Shown here in pieces: positions 36,066 through 45,444 of a stretch of 64,000 bases of DNA (within the stretch, counting starts at the first letter, position 1; the number at the start of each line of letters is the position of its first letter). Source of the DNA: Salmonella enterica subsp. enterica serovar Typhimurium str. LT2 (GTDB lineage: Bacteria; Pseudomonadota; Gammaproteobacteria; Enterobacterales; Enterobacteriaceae); assembly GCF_000006945.2 (NCBI RefSeq), contig NC_003197.2:1364001-1428000 (forward strand). The letters are read 5' to 3'. The notes beneath the pieces were generated by a model that saw only the letters and a program-made list of their open reading frames with translations, did no database searches and was not told where the DNA came from. A program made the position numbers and the translations under genes.

Positions 36066-37457
36066 TTATCGATGCGCCAGTTCAGCGTCTTCTTCGCTAT
36101 CGAGAATGGTTTTATCGGTCTGCTTCAGCCACTGGCTGGTCAGCGTACCAGCGGTCATTGAGCCACTCACGTTCAGCGCGGTACGGCCCATATCAATCAA
36201 CGGTTCGACGGAGATTAACAGCGCGACCAGCGTGACCGGTAAGCCCATGGCAGGCAGCACAATCAGCGCGGCGAAGGTCGCGCCGCCGCCAACGCCGGCA
36301 ACACCCGCCGAACTTACAGTAACGATACCCACCAGCGTGGCTATCCATACGGGGTCTAAGGGGTTGATGCCGACCGTCGGCGCAACCATTACCGCCAACA
36401 TCGCAGGATAAAGACCGGCACAACCGTTTTGGCCGATGGTCGCGCCAAAAGAGGCAGCAAAGCTGGCGATGGACTCCGGCACGCCCAGGCGGCGGGTTTG
36501 CGCTTCGACATTAAGTGGAATGGAGGCGGCGCTGGAGCGGCTGGTAAAGGCAAATGTCAGCACCGGCCACACCTTGCGGAAATATTTCAGCGGGCTAATC
36601 CCGTTCACGCCCAATAGTATGCCGTGAACCACAAACATTATCGCCAGACCAAGATATGACGCTACCACGAAGCTTCCAAGCTTAATAATGTCCTGCAGAT
36701 TGGAGCCGGCAACCACTTTCGTCATCAGCGCCAGTACGCCGTAAGGCGTAAGTTGCATCACCAGACGCACCAGCTTCATCACCCAGCTTTGCAGGGTATC
36801 GATAGCAACAAGCACACGCTCGCCTTTTGGCGCATCATCTTTCAGCAGTTTAAGCGCGGCCACGCCCAGGAATGCGGCGAAAATCACCACGCTGATAATA
36901 GACGTAGGATTTGCGCCAGTCAGATCCGCAAACGGATTTTTCGGTACAAAAGACAGCACCAGTTGCGGCACGCTGAGATCGGCCACTTTGCCGACATAGC
37001 TCGTCTCAATGGCATTCAGACGCGCGGTTTCCGCGCCGCCCTGAACCAGACCTTCCGCCGTCAGTCCGAACAGATTGGTGACCAGCACGCCCACCAGCGC
37101 TGCGATAAGGGTAGTAAACAGCAGCGTGCCGATAGTCAGAAAACTGATTTTCCCCAATTGAGAGGCGTTATGCAGTCGTGCCACGGCGCTTAAAATAGAG
37201 GCGAATACCAGCGGCATCACAATCATTTGTAGCAATTGCACATAGCCGTTGCCGACAATATTGAACCACTGAATGGAGTCTTTTAACACCTGACTGTCAG
37301 CGCCATAAATGGTGTGCAGGGCCAGACCAAAGACCACGCCCATCACAAGGCCGACAAGCACTTTTTTAGCCAGACTCCACTGTTTATGACGGGCCTGCGC
37401 CAGTACAAACAGCAGAATGACGAACACCGCAATGTTCGCAATTAATGGAAAATTCAT
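36066..37457 (-). CDS. tcyP: L-cystine/dicarboxylate-family symporter TcyP
   Basis: Sodium- or proton-coupled L-cystine importer of the inner membrane (DAACS family). 463 residues with multiple membrane segments from the very N-terminus (PLIANIAVFVILLFVLAQ) and the conserved FAASFGATIGQNGCAGLYPA and serine-rich SRSSAASIPLN re-entrant-loop motifs of this fold. Known as ydjN in E. coli, where it is the high-capacity cystine route under CysB control. Single gene. Confidence 0.95.
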   Translation of the reverse strand: MNFPLIANIAVFVILLFVLAQARHKQWSLAKKVLVGLVMGVVFGLALHTIYGADSQVLKDSIQWFNIVGNGYVQLLQMIVMPLVFASILSAVARLHNASQLGKISFLTIGTLLFTTLIAALVGVLVTNLFGLTAEGLVQGGAETARLNAIETSYVGKVADLSVPQLVLSFVPKNPFADLTGANPTSIISVVIFAAFLGVAALKLLKDDAPKGERVLVAIDTLQSWVMKLVRLVMQLTPYGVLALMTKVVAGSNLQDIIKLGSFVVASYLGLAIMFVVHGILLGVNGISPLKYFRKVWPVLTFAFTSRSSAASIPLNVEAQTRRLGVPESIASFAASFGATIGQNGCAGLYPAMLAVMVAPTVGINPLDPVWIATLVGIVTVSSAGVAGVGGGATFAALIVLPAMGLPVTLVALLISVEPLIDMGRTALNVSGSMTAGTLTSQWLKQTDKTILDSEEDAELAHR

Positions 37458-37593
37458 CCCCGTTCTCCTGATTTTTTTATTATGAAGCGCTGTGTTTTAG
37501 CGATTCTGTTCGCGCAAGATTAGCAGAACTGTGAGCTGGCTCTTATATTCAAATGGAATGGTTTATACCAAAAATGATTTTGGCGTTGATTTA

Positions 37594-38181
37594 CTAATCA
37601 ATCTGGTGATTTATAAAACGATTGAACTGCATTTGCAGGATAGTAATCATCTGCGAAGACCAGCGTATGACGTTGTTTTCCGGCATGGACTGTGGCATCC
37701 ACACCGCCCAGGCAAACAACGCCATGCATAAAAATCGCTCCAGTTGATTGCCTTTGCGCGGCGCCAGAATAGGCAGGCGGAAACGCCAGCGGCACGGCCA
37801 CAGTAAGGGAACGCCTGCGGGGGTGAGCATATCCGCGACGATATGGCTTAAATAGCCAAGTACCATGCCTTGCAGCGCATCCGCCGGGATAATCCACGTA
37901 TCCGGTACCTTGAGATAAAAGGTCGCCAGTAGGGCAAAGACCGCCAGCAGACTATGGGTAAACCCCCGGTGACCGAACGCGCGGGCGATCGGTTTCGATA
38001 CCCATTTCAGGCGCTGACCAAGAAAAGATTTGGGGTGGTCGATATCCGGCAGCAGACAGGTCAAAATAGCCGAAGGAATAATATGCCACCAGTCGCCGTG
38101 CGCAAGGACGGGCGTTAACTCGGCATTCTTGGCGAAAACCGCGCTGGCTATAGAAAAAAGAAGATGTCCTTCCGCCGTCAT
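37594..38181 (-). CDS. ydjM: LexA-regulated inner-membrane protein YdjM
   Basis: Membrane-bound metal-dependent hydrolase family (DUF457/YdjM-like): conserved DIDHPKS and HRGFTHS motifs, with several hydrophobic segments. Function unknown; SOS-induced in E. coli. The start ATG at 38181 (MTAEGHLLFS, 195 residues) matches the E. coli protein, so the four codons upstream are excluded. A perfect LexA box lies 17 bp upstream of that start. Confidence 0.93.
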   Translation of the reverse strand: MTAEGHLLFSIASAVFAKNAELTPVLAHGDWWHIIPSAILTCLLPDIDHPKSFLGQRLKWVSKPIARAFGHRGFTHSLLAVFALLATFYLKVPDTWIIPADALQGMVLGYLSHIVADMLTPAGVPLLWPCRWRFRLPILAPRKGNQLERFLCMALFAWAVWMPQSMPENNVIRWSSQMITILQMQFNRFINHQID

Positions 38182-38197
38182 GATAAAACCCATTAAA

Positions 38198-38213
38198 CTG
38201 TCAATTCATACAG
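38198..38213 (-). promoter_or_regulatory. LexA box of ydjM
   Basis: CTGTCAATTCATACAG is a perfect match to CTGT-N8-ACAG. A further ACAG half-site follows at 38228-38231, where E. coli is reported to have a second tandem box. Confidence 0.92.
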
Positions 38214-38330
38214 TATAGGGTTTTTATACAGTAGGCGGAAGTGGTGACGTTGTAACTCTTTGTCTCTGTCAAAGCCGCTTGCCGTCTGGCTCAGCGGCTA
38301 ATTGCCCGTTGACTTTGTTTCGGAAACATC

Positions 38331-38999
38331 TTAACCGAGTAGATGCGCCGCCGTCAGCTCTGTCAGTGAGTTAAGTTTGACATTCGCCAGCGCAAAGCGC
38401 GGATCAGGCTGGTTTTCTTCTGCTGGCACCACAATGGCGCGCATTCGCGCCGCCTTTGCCGCGATTAAACCATTCACCGAATCCTCCAGCGCCACGCAGG
38501 TTAATGGATCAACGCCTAATTTGGCCGCACAATCCAGATAGACCTGCGGGTGCGGTTTGCTGTAGGGCAATTTTTCTGCAGAAGCCAGCGCGTCAAAACT
38601 GTCGCGCAGTTCAAACATGGTGAGCACTTTTTCCAGCATATGCAGCGGCGATGCCGAGGCAAGCCCCACTAATAGCCCCTGCGCTTTACACAGCGCCACA
38701 GCTTCGCGCACACCCGGCAAAAGAGGGCGCGTCTCTTCGATAAGCGTAATCGCGCGGGCAATAACACGGTTTGTCACTTCCTGGCGATCGGGGCCGTTCC
38801 ACGGTTGCTGCGCAAACCAGAGATCGACAACCATATCAATGCGTAGCCCAAGCGTGTCTGGCAGCTCATGGCGCCGAGTAATATCTACGCCTAAACTTGC
38901 CATCACGTCCAGTTCAGCGCGATCCCAGAGCGGTTCGGAATCGATCAGTAGTCCATCCATATCGAAAATTGCAGCAAGAATTTGACGTGGGGTTGACAT
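38331..38999 (-). CDS. hxpB: Hexitol/2-deoxyglucose-6-phosphate phosphatase HxpB
   Basis: HAD-superfamily sugar phosphatase (yniC in E. coli), active on 2-deoxyglucose 6-phosphate and related hexitol phosphates. Motif I FDMDGLLIDSEP contains the nucleophilic Asp, motif II is ASASPLHML and motif III/IV lies in YSKPHPQVY...ALEDSVNG. Length 222 residues from the ATG at 38999; a GTG one codon upstream is also possible. Confidence 0.95.
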   Translation of the reverse strand: MSTPRQILAAIFDMDGLLIDSEPLWDRAELDVMASLGVDITRRHELPDTLGLRIDMVVDLWFAQQPWNGPDRQEVTNRVIARAITLIEETRPLLPGVREAVALCKAQGLLVGLASASPLHMLEKVLTMFELRDSFDALASAEKLPYSKPHPQVYLDCAAKLGVDPLTCVALEDSVNGLIAAKAARMRAIVVPAEENQPDPRFALANVKLNSLTELTAAHLLG

Positions 39000-39147
39000 C
39001 ACAACCTCTCCTGTTGAGATTAAAAAATAACGAATTAAGCGTTCATTATGACCATGTTCTTAGTATATCGCCCTTAAAGATCAGGCGAAAACGGGAATCA
39101 ACAGGTAGACTTAGGCCAAAACGACGCGTCTTTATCAAGGGGAACTC

Positions 39148-39684
39148 ATGACGTATCAACAAGCTGGACGCATTGCAATCCTAAAAAGAGTTGTTGGGTG
39201 GGTTATTTTTATTCCGGCACTGCTTTCCACGCTCATCTCAGTCCTTAAATTTATGTATGCGCACAGTGAAAAGCAGGAGGGGATAAATGCGGTAATGCTG
39301 GATTTTACCCACGTAATGATAGACATGATGCGCGTGAATACGCCGTTTCTGAATGTTTTTTGGTACAACTCGCCGACGCCGAATTTTCAGGGAAGCCTGA
39401 ATATCGGTTTCTGGCTCATTTTTATTCTGATTTTTGTCGGGCTGGCGATGCAGGATTCCGGCGCCAGAATGAGCCGCCAGTCACGTTTTTTGCGTGAAGG
39501 CGTGGAAGATCAGTTGATCCTGGAAAAAGCAAAAGGCGCGGAAGGGCTAACGCGTGAGCAGATAGAGTCACGTATCGTGGTGCCGCACCATACCATCTTT
39601 TTACAGTTTTTCCCGCTCTATATTTTGCCGGTCATTATTATCGTGCTCGGCTACTTTTTCTTTTCCTTGTTAGGCTTCATGTAA
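39148..39684 (+). CDS. yniB: YniB family inner-membrane protein
   Basis: Protein of 178 residues with three hydrophobic segments (about residues 14-34, 86-104 and 153-177), conserved in enterobacteria and of unknown function. Preceded by the ribosome site AAGGGGA. It is transcribed divergently from hxpB and converges on yniA, with a REP-like palindrome in between. Confidence 0.9.
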   Translation: MTYQQAGRIAILKRVVGWVIFIPALLSTLISVLKFMYAHSEKQEGINAVMLDFTHVMIDMMRVNTPFLNVFWYNSPTPNFQGSLNIGFWLIFILIFVGLAMQDSGARMSRQSRFLREGVEDQLILEKAKGAEGLTREQIESRIVVPHHTIFLQFFPLYILPVIIIVLGYFFFSLLGFM

Positions 39685-39689
39685 ACTGA

Positions 39690-39720
39690 AAAATGCCGGA
39701 TAGCCCGTATCCGGCATGGG
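39690..39720. repeat. REP-like palindrome between yniB and yniA
   Basis: ATGCCGGATA and TATCCGGCAT are perfect 10-bp arms with the spacer GCCCG, placed between convergent genes, where it may also act as a terminator. Confidence 0.8.
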
Positions 39721-39726
39721 CTGTAC

Positions 39727-40587
39727 CTATACCGCAAGCAGCCGATCCATCGCTTTTTGCGCAGTAGCCAGGTGCTGACCGCCAAACAGCCTTGCCCGAT
39801 TAAGCAGGGTGTAGAGCTGGTAAATCGGCTGCCTGTCGAGAAAATCCAGCGGTAGCGGCGAAACGGACTGATAGCCGTCATAAATCTGCGGTGGCTGATC
39901 GGTATGCAGCGGCAGCATCGCCAGATCGCATTCTCTGTCGCCCCAATAGCAGGCTGGATCGAAGATATAGGGGCCGTCAGGGCCAAGCGCGCAGTTCGCC
40001 GACCATAGATCGCCATGCAAAAGAGAAGGCTGCGGTTGATGCGACGCCAGACGTTGCTGAACATGTTCAACAATGGCGTCAATATTACCAAAAGTAATGC
40101 CTTTTTCCGCAGCGAGTTCAAGCTGCCAGCCAATGCGCTGTTCGGCGAAAAAAGTCGACCAACGGCGTTGCCAGGTATTCGGCTGCGGCGTGGTAGAGAG
40201 CGCGTTATCAAAATCGAGGCCGAATTGAGGTTGGTCGCTCCATTGGTGCAGGCGCGCCAGCTGTTGCCCAAGAATAAACGCATTATGGGCATCCAGCGGG
40301 CGGGGCGAGAGGTAGTCCATGACTAAAAAGCTGTAATCCCGATCCGAACCTACCGCCCATACCTTAGGCACAACAACGGTTTTACTGCGGGAGAGCAGCT
40401 CCAGCTGATCGGCTTCTGCGGTAAAACCGCGGAGCATTTCTCGTTCATCGCACTTCACGAAAAAATCATGGCCTGCATAACGTAAATGCCATGCGGCATG
40501 AACTTCTCCGCCTGGCAGTTCATTACGCAGTTCGATTTCGCCTTCACCGACTTGCTCGCTTAAAAGACGACTGATAGCTTGCCACAT
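39727..40587 (-). CDS. yniA: Fructosamine-kinase-like protein YniA
   Basis: Predicted small-molecule kinase of the fructosamine/ketosamine-3-kinase family, which repairs glycated amines. The kinase catalytic loop is LLHGDLWSANCAL near residue 190, followed by the metal-binding IFDPACYWGDRECDLAM. Length 286 residues from the ATG at 40587 (MWQAISRLLSE) as in E. coli; five upstream codons are excluded. Substrate not shown by the sequence. Confidence 0.93.
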   Translation of the reverse strand: MWQAISRLLSEQVGEGEIELRNELPGGEVHAAWHLRYAGHDFFVKCDEREMLRGFTAEADQLELLSRSKTVVVPKVWAVGSDRDYSFLVMDYLSPRPLDAHNAFILGQQLARLHQWSDQPQFGLDFDNALSTTPQPNTWQRRWSTFFAEQRIGWQLELAAEKGITFGNIDAIVEHVQQRLASHQPQPSLLHGDLWSANCALGPDGPYIFDPACYWGDRECDLAMLPLHTDQPPQIYDGYQSVSPLPLDFLDRQPIYQLYTLLNRARLFGGQHLATAQKAMDRLLAV

Positions 40588-40693
40588 AATGTCTCTCCCC
40601 ACGTTGTCTGCCAGATCATAAGGTTAGTGCAAAAATGCGGTTGAAAAATACGAACTAACGCACATCGCGGACGCGCCGCGGCGGGAATGGCAC

Positions 40694-40984
40694 TTATTGT
40701 GCGTTTTTACTCCACGCCTCCCAGGTCGCCACGGTAATGTCGACATCCTTATCTAACGCGCTTTTCGCAAGTCCGGCGACAAGCGCTTTGATTTCATCAG
40801 CGCTCTGAGCGCTAACAAAGCCAAACGTATTGGTGCCGAGCTCATGCACATCCCCTTCATCGTCCGTTAATGTCAGCAAAAAACCGCTACGCGTCAGATG
40901 GTTATTGAGTTCGTTAATCTCGGTCAGGGAATCTTCATGGAAGGTTACGGTAATAACATAACGGGTAATATCGCCACTGGCCAT
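40694..40984 (-). CDS. ydiZ: GhoS-like protein YdiZ
   Basis: Protein of 96 residues in the same family (DUF2622) as GhoS, the endoribonuclease antitoxin of the type V GhoT/GhoS system. There is no ghoT-like membrane toxin gene next to it, so it is probably a solitary paralogue. It lies 96 bp downstream of pfkB on the same strand and could be in the same transcript. Confidence 0.88.
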   Translation of the reverse strand: MASGDITRYVITVTFHEDSLTEINELNNHLTRSGFLLTLTDDEGDVHELGTNTFGFVSAQSADEIKALVAGLAKSALDKDVDITVATWEAWSKNAQ

Positions 40985-41080
40985 CGTTCACCTCGTTGGG
41001 AGCAACTGTGTTTTTAACAGCGGCGGATGCGCCGCCCGTTAACCGATTTTCCGTTATCCCCCTCGGCGAGGGGGAAACGA

Positions 41081-42013
41081 TTATTGCGCGGAAAGATAGG
41101 CGTATATTTTTTGGGTATCGTCACGAGAACACAGACGCGTACCTTGATTGAGCGTAGCAGCGCTGCCTGCCGCCACACCGAAGCGCACCATCTCTTCCAG
41201 CGACGCGTCTTGCGCCAGTTTTAACGTCATCGCGCCTACCATACTGTCGCCTGCGCCAACAGTACTTTGACTTTTCACCGGGGGAGGAACAACCTGGATG
41301 CAATTCTCACTGTCTATGCCCAGCGCCCCTTGCGGCCCCAGAGAGACCACTACCCGGCGAGCCTTGCCGCTTTGCACTAATTCCTGGGCCGCTTTACGCA
41401 CATCATCAGGCTGCGTCAGATCACGATTAACCAACGCGCTCAATTCTTTCAGGTTCGGTTTCACCAGTTCGATATCGCCAAGCGCCAGCGCGGCGGTGAG
41501 CGCGTCGCCAGAGCTATCAATAATGCAGCGAATGCCTTGCTTCTGCGCGGCGGAAATCAGTTGCGTGAGTTTCTCGACCTTAACGCCGGGCGGAAGGCTG
41601 CCGCTGATAACCAGAATTGCCCCGGATTCAATTTCCAGTACCTGTTCTTCAAGCTGGCGAAATTCGTCATCGTCCAGCGTGGCGCCGGGCATAACAAAAC
41701 GATACTGTTCGCCGCTGGACTCGACGTGGACGTGCAGGTTCTGACGCGTCCAGTCCTTCGCATCGACGGTAGACACGGGGACATTTTCGTCAGCCAGTAG
41801 TGCGACAAGATGTTCGCCGGTAGCGCCGCCAGCCGGGAAAATGGCGGTCGCGGTGCCGCCAAGATGCGCAATGGCGCGAGCGACATTAATACCCCCGCCG
41901 CCGGGTTCGAATACCGGCGCGGAGCACCGCAGTTTACCTTCGGGATAAATTTGCGGCGTGATTGTTGCGCTATCGAGAGAGGGCGCAAGCGTCAACGTAT
42001 AGATACGTACCAT
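41081..42013 (-). CDS. pfkB: 6-phosphofructokinase II
   Basis: Minor phosphofructokinase isozyme of glycolysis, ribokinase family, inhibited allosterically by ATP in E. coli. The two PfkB signatures are present: GGGGINVARAIAHLGG near residue 40 and the catalytic-base motif TVGAGDSMVGAM near residue 255. Length 310 residues, one more than the usual 309. Its 288-bp upstream gap to ydiY holds both divergent promoters. Confidence 0.97.
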   Translation of the reverse strand: MVRIYTLTLAPSLDSATITPQIYPEGKLRCSAPVFEPGGGGINVARAIAHLGGTATAIFPAGGATGEHLVALLADENVPVSTVDAKDWTRQNLHVHVESSGEQYRFVMPGATLDDDEFRQLEEQVLEIESGAILVISGSLPPGVKVEKLTQLISAAQKQGIRCIIDSSGDALTAALALGDIELVKPNLKELSALVNRDLTQPDDVRKAAQELVQSGKARRVVVSLGPQGALGIDSENCIQVVPPPVKSQSTVGAGDSMVGAMTLKLAQDASLEEMVRFGVAAGSAATLNQGTRLCSRDDTQKIYAYLSAQ

Positions 42014-42301
42014 CGTTACCTCCTGTTAGGCTGATTTCAGTCTGGCACTTAATCCCCGGAAAGTGAAGGAATTAACAATATGATTTTCCGGATCTTTATT
42101 TAAAGAAGTGCGATGTAAAGTTATATAAATAAATGAATGCTTCGGGAGGGTTCTTATTCAAAAAATGAAATAGTAATTGATTGCTATGTTATTCGGGGCT
42201 TCTTATAATTCGCTACCTTTCCAGGGGCGTTTGTCATTGATCCCTATGAAAGTTTCCGGGACCGTCGTGGTCTCTTTTTTAGTTGTACGGACTCTATATA
42301 A

Positions 42302-43060
42302 ATGAAGCTTTTGAAGGCAGTACCCGCTGTAGTTATGCTGGCGGGTGGCGTGTTCGCGTCTCTGTATGCCGCCGCCGATGATTCCGTTTTTACTGTCATG
42401 GATGATCCCTCCACCGCGAAAAAACCTTTTGAAGGTAATCTGAATGCGGGCTACCTTGCTCAGTCAGGCAATACTAAAAGCTCTTCCTTAACGGCTGACA
42501 CGGCGATGACCTGGTATGGACAACGTACCGCCTGGTCATTATGGGGCAATGCCAGCAATACCTCCTCTAATGATGAACGCTCTTCAGAAAAATATGCGGT
42601 AGGCGCACGTAACCGTTTTAATATGACGGATTATGATTATACCTTTGGCCAGGCCAGTTGGCTGACAGACCGTTTCAACGGTTATCGTCAGCGCGACGTA
42701 CTGACCGCCGGTTACGGGCGGCAGTTCCTTAATGGTCCAGTGCACAGCTTCCGTTTTGAATTCGGTCCTGGGGTTCGCTATGACGAACATACGGACGATA
42801 CCACTGAAACGCAGCCGTTGGGTTATGCTTCCGGCAGCTATGCCTGGCAGTTAACTGACAATGCTAAGTTTACACAGGGGGTGTCAGTATTTGGCGCAGA
42901 AGACACCACACTAAATTCGGAAACAGCCCTCAATGTCGCCATTAACGAACATTTTGGTCTAAAGGTGGGGTATAATTTAACGTGGAACTCGCAGCCGCCT
43001 GAATCTGCGCCTGAACATACCGATCGTCGCACTACGGTAACGCTGGGCTATAAGATGTAA
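42302..43060 (+). CDS. ydiY: DUF481 outer-membrane-associated protein YdiY
   Basis: Protein of 252 residues with a signal peptide ending about residue 25 (LYAAA-DD) and a C-terminal half of alternating beta strands ending in GYKM. DUF481 family (salt- or acid-induced putative outer-membrane barrel); role unknown. The start ATG at 42302 lies in a poor Shine-Dalgarno context (ACTCTATATAA). In E. coli it lies near thrS; here about 5 kb of extra DNA is inserted between them. Confidence 0.9.
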   Translation: MKLLKAVPAVVMLAGGVFASLYAAADDSVFTVMDDPSTAKKPFEGNLNAGYLAQSGNTKSSSLTADTAMTWYGQRTAWSLWGNASNTSSNDERSSEKYAVGARNRFNMTDYDYTFGQASWLTDRFNGYRQRDVLTAGYGRQFLNGPVHSFRFEFGPGVRYDEHTDDTTETQPLGYASGSYAWQLTDNAKFTQGVSVFGAEDTTLNSETALNVAINEHFGLKVGYNLTWNSQPPESAPEHTDRRTTVTLGYKM

Positions 43061-43063
43061 TAT

Positions 43064-43094
43064 TGTACCGGGTTACGTTACGTAACCCGGTTAT
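43064..43094. terminator. Hairpin between ydiY and lpxR
   Basis: ACCGGGTTACG/CGTAACCCGGT, a perfect 11-bp stem with a TTA loop between convergent genes. The T-tract is short (TTATT). Confidence 0.8.
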
Positions 43095-43108
43095 TCCGTG
43101 GTGACGCC

Positions 43109-44068
43109 TCAGAAGAAGAAGGTGATGTCTCCGTTGATATAAGAATAGTCGTCTCCGGTGCGAAATTCCGACGTGACTTTGTTTAAAGAAAGAGAAAATG
43201 CGACGGGAGAATAGCCGATGGTGGCACCGACGCGATATTCATCCACGGTTTTATTAATATCCACCGTTTCCATTTTTGTTTGCAGCGTTTTCCCCTGTAA
43301 CGTGTAGTTTTTATCAACTTCCCTGCGCTCAACGCCAGCAAATACTTTATAGATCAATCCCTCTTTTTGAGTGTGTATTAACCCTCGGCGGGACAGTAAC
43401 CCAAACCCATTATCAGAGTTGAAGGTCTTATCATTTCCCAGCGCAACGGTTGCGCCGTACCCCAAATACTGGAAGAGATTGCCGCCGACAGCAGATACTT
43501 CTGGATAGAAGCCCACATTGACGCCCAGAATATCAATAGCTGGCGTAAGGGACACCATTCCTTTTGCCGTGTAACCATAACGGTTTTCAATTTGATCCTG
43601 CCAGGCAGGGTATTTTTCTGCGCCTATTATTCGATGCGCCCGATTCTGAACCTCCTGACCGCCTGCGTCAGGACCAATAACGCCAATATCGGTACCTAAA
43701 CGATAACGTAACCAATTGGTGGCTAATGAATTCCACTCCAGTCCGGTATGAAGAAAGGCGCTGAACGCGCGGTCGCCTTTGACGGCTTCAGGCTTTCTCT
43801 TATTGGCGCCTGATGGAGAATAAATATCTTGCGCGATATGAAAAGAGAGTTGACTGGCGTCAGTGAGATCGTGGCTGTAGCCTAAAAAGAGCCCGGCAGT
43901 ATAATCACCCCGGTCTGCAGCCGGGTGCCCATAAAGGGCATTTAAGGATGGTTGAAATATACCTGCATCATCATTCGCCACTGAAATAGCAAGGCTACTG
44001 GCATTGGCCATTGTGGTCGTACTGAGTATGGCGGCAATCATCGTTGCGCAATAGCTGTATTTGTTCAC
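43109..44068 (-). CDS. lpxR: Lipid A 3'-O-deacylase
   Basis: Calcium-dependent outer-membrane enzyme that removes the 3'-acyloxyacyl chain of lipid A and so weakens TLR4 recognition. Signal peptide of 23 residues ending ANA. The catalytic residues known for Salmonella LpxR fit: Asn9 and Asp10 of the mature protein lie in SVANDDAG (precursor 32-33) and His122 in QNRAHRIIG (precursor 145). The 12-stranded barrel ends in ITFFF. Length 319 residues as in Typhimurium. Absent from E. coli K-12, so it is part of a variable segment. Confidence 0.96.
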   Translation of the reverse strand: MNKYSYCATMIAAILSTTTMANASSLAISVANDDAGIFQPSLNALYGHPAADRGDYTAGLFLGYSHDLTDASQLSFHIAQDIYSPSGANKRKPEAVKGDRAFSAFLHTGLEWNSLATNWLRYRLGTDIGVIGPDAGGQEVQNRAHRIIGAEKYPAWQDQIENRYGYTAKGMVSLTPAIDILGVNVGFYPEVSAVGGNLFQYLGYGATVALGNDKTFNSDNGFGLLSRRGLIHTQKEGLIYKVFAGVERREVDKNYTLQGKTLQTKMETVDINKTVDEYRVGATIGYSPVAFSLSLNKVTSEFRTGDDYSYINGDITFFF

Positions 44069-44210
44069 TTTTTACCCCTGAATATGAAAGTGAATACTCT
44101 TATTTTTACAAAGTAATAAGCACAGCAGCATGATGCGCAGTGCCTATTAAACCTTTAAATATAACTAAACTCCTGCCAGCAGCGAGTCATTGAGAGGATA
44201 CGTTGCCTTA

Positions 44211-44525
44211 ATGTTGAAAAATGGTGTTGAAAAACATGCGTCAGATATTATTGAATATCCATTTTTCATTCGCTATCTGAGTGCGAGAAATTATTGGCTT
44301 CACGATTATGCATATAATACGATGTTTTTTGGTATCAATATGAATATCACGTTGTATTCTTTTGAGCTCATTTTCTATGATGGCTTCGATGTTTATCTGT
44401 TATTAATTTTTACCGTGATAGTGTTGTCTTTAATGATGAGAATATCTAACGGCTGTCAGGGTAATATAACCAAATTATTGCTATCTGAATTATTAGGGCA
44501 GTTATTATTAAGGAAGAAAAAGTGA
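44211..44525 (+). CDS. Small predicted membrane protein
   Basis: Not recognised as any characterised family. About 104 residues with one clear hydrophobic segment (DVYLLLIFTVIVLSLMM) and a basic C-terminus ending RKKK. The ATG at 44211 is the best-looking start; a TTG at 44190 gives seven more residues. The base composition is visibly AT-rich. Its last four bases (GTGA) overlap the GTG start of the nuclease gene, so the two are translationally coupled. A role in membrane delivery of the nuclease is possible but unsupported. Confidence 0.7.
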   Translation: MLKNGVEKHASDIIEYPFFIRYLSARNYWLHDYAYNTMFFGINMNITLYSFELIFYDGFDVYLLLIFTVIVLSLMMRISNGCQGNITKLLLSELLGQLLLRKKK

Positions 44526-45376
44526 ACAAGACCATTAATTTGCTAAAATTACTGCCCGTAGTATTATTAAGCGCATGTACTACATCGTATCCTCCCCAGG
44601 ATACAACATCGGCACCCGAGTTACCCCATCGTAACGTACTCGTTCAGCAACCTGATAACTGTAGCGTTGGCTGTCCTCAAGGAGGAAGCCAACAAACAAT
44701 CTATCGCCATGTCTATACGCTCAATAATAATAGCGTCACGAAATTTGCCAACTGGGTTGCCTATAGCGTGACAAAAACCAGCCAGGCAAGCGGTCGCCCG
44801 CGGAACTGGGCGCAGGACCCCGATTTACCGCCCTCGGATACGTTGGCCCCTTCCGCCTATAAAAATGCCCATACGCTATTAAAAGTCGACAGGGGGCACC
44901 AGGCGCCGTTGGCAGGATTGGGCGGCGTATCGGACTGGCCGTCGTTAAATTATTTATCGAATATTACGCCGCAGAAATCCGCCCTGAATCAGGGAGCATG
45001 GGCTGCACTGGAAAACCGGGTGCGCGAACTTGCCAAACAGGCTGATGTATCTGTAGTGCACGTAGTGACCGGCCCCCTTTTTGAGCGGCATATCGCCACA
45101 TTGCCAGAAGATGCGACGGTAGAAATTCCCAGCGGGTACTGGAAGGTTTTATTCACCGGAATGGCGCCGTCAAAAAGTGAAGGAAATTACGCTGCATTTA
45201 TTATGGATCAGAATACGCCCCGTTCGGCGAATTTTTGCGACTATCAGGTTACCGTGGAGGCTATCGAACATAAAGCGAAGCCAGTGCTGACGCTGTGGTC
45301 TGCTTTGCCTGAAGCGGTAGCCAGCGAGGTGAAAACGACAAAGGGGAGTCTGGCGCAGAAGTTAGGTTGTCGATGA
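44522..45376 (+). CDS. Secreted DNA/RNA non-specific endonuclease, lipoprotein
   Basis: Predicted nuclease of the NUC (Serratia nuclease) family. GTG start at 44522 overlapping the stop of the preceding gene. The lipobox LSAC near residue 19 predicts a lipoprotein. The catalytic core is complete: DRGHQAPLAG with the general-base histidine near residue 120 and the metal-ligand asparagine region NYLSNITPQKS, then NQGAWAALE. Length 284 residues. It lies in the Salmonella-specific segment between lpxR and thrS. Its role (nutrition, competition or virulence) is not shown by the sequence. Confidence 0.9.
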   Translation: MNKTINLLKLLPVVLLSACTTSYPPQDTTSAPELPHRNVLVQQPDNCSVGCPQGGSQQTIYRHVYTLNNNSVTKFANWVAYSVTKTSQASGRPRNWAQDPDLPPSDTLAPSAYKNAHTLLKVDRGHQAPLAGLGGVSDWPSLNYLSNITPQKSALNQGAWAALENRVRELAKQADVSVVHVVTGPLFERHIATLPEDATVEIPSGYWKVLFTGMAPSKSEGNYAAFIMDQNTPRSANFCDYQVTVEAIEHKAKPVLTLWSALPEAVASEVKTTKGSLAQKLGCR

Positions 45377-45444
45377 GAAGCGCTATACGGCGCGTAGAAA
45401 GATAACGGAGAAACCCTGTCAAGGGTCTTGATTTGCTATAGAGT
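45377..45444. other. Gap between nuclease gene and the left thrS-leader copy
   Basis: Short AT-rich spacer with no gene; presumably the ancestral sequence upstream of the thrS leader, since it adjoins the left leader copy. Confidence 0.4.

Noticed and set aside
40694..40984. Type V toxin-antitoxin pair at ydiZ
   Set aside because: No GhoT-like small membrane toxin lies next to it; only the GhoS-like protein is present.
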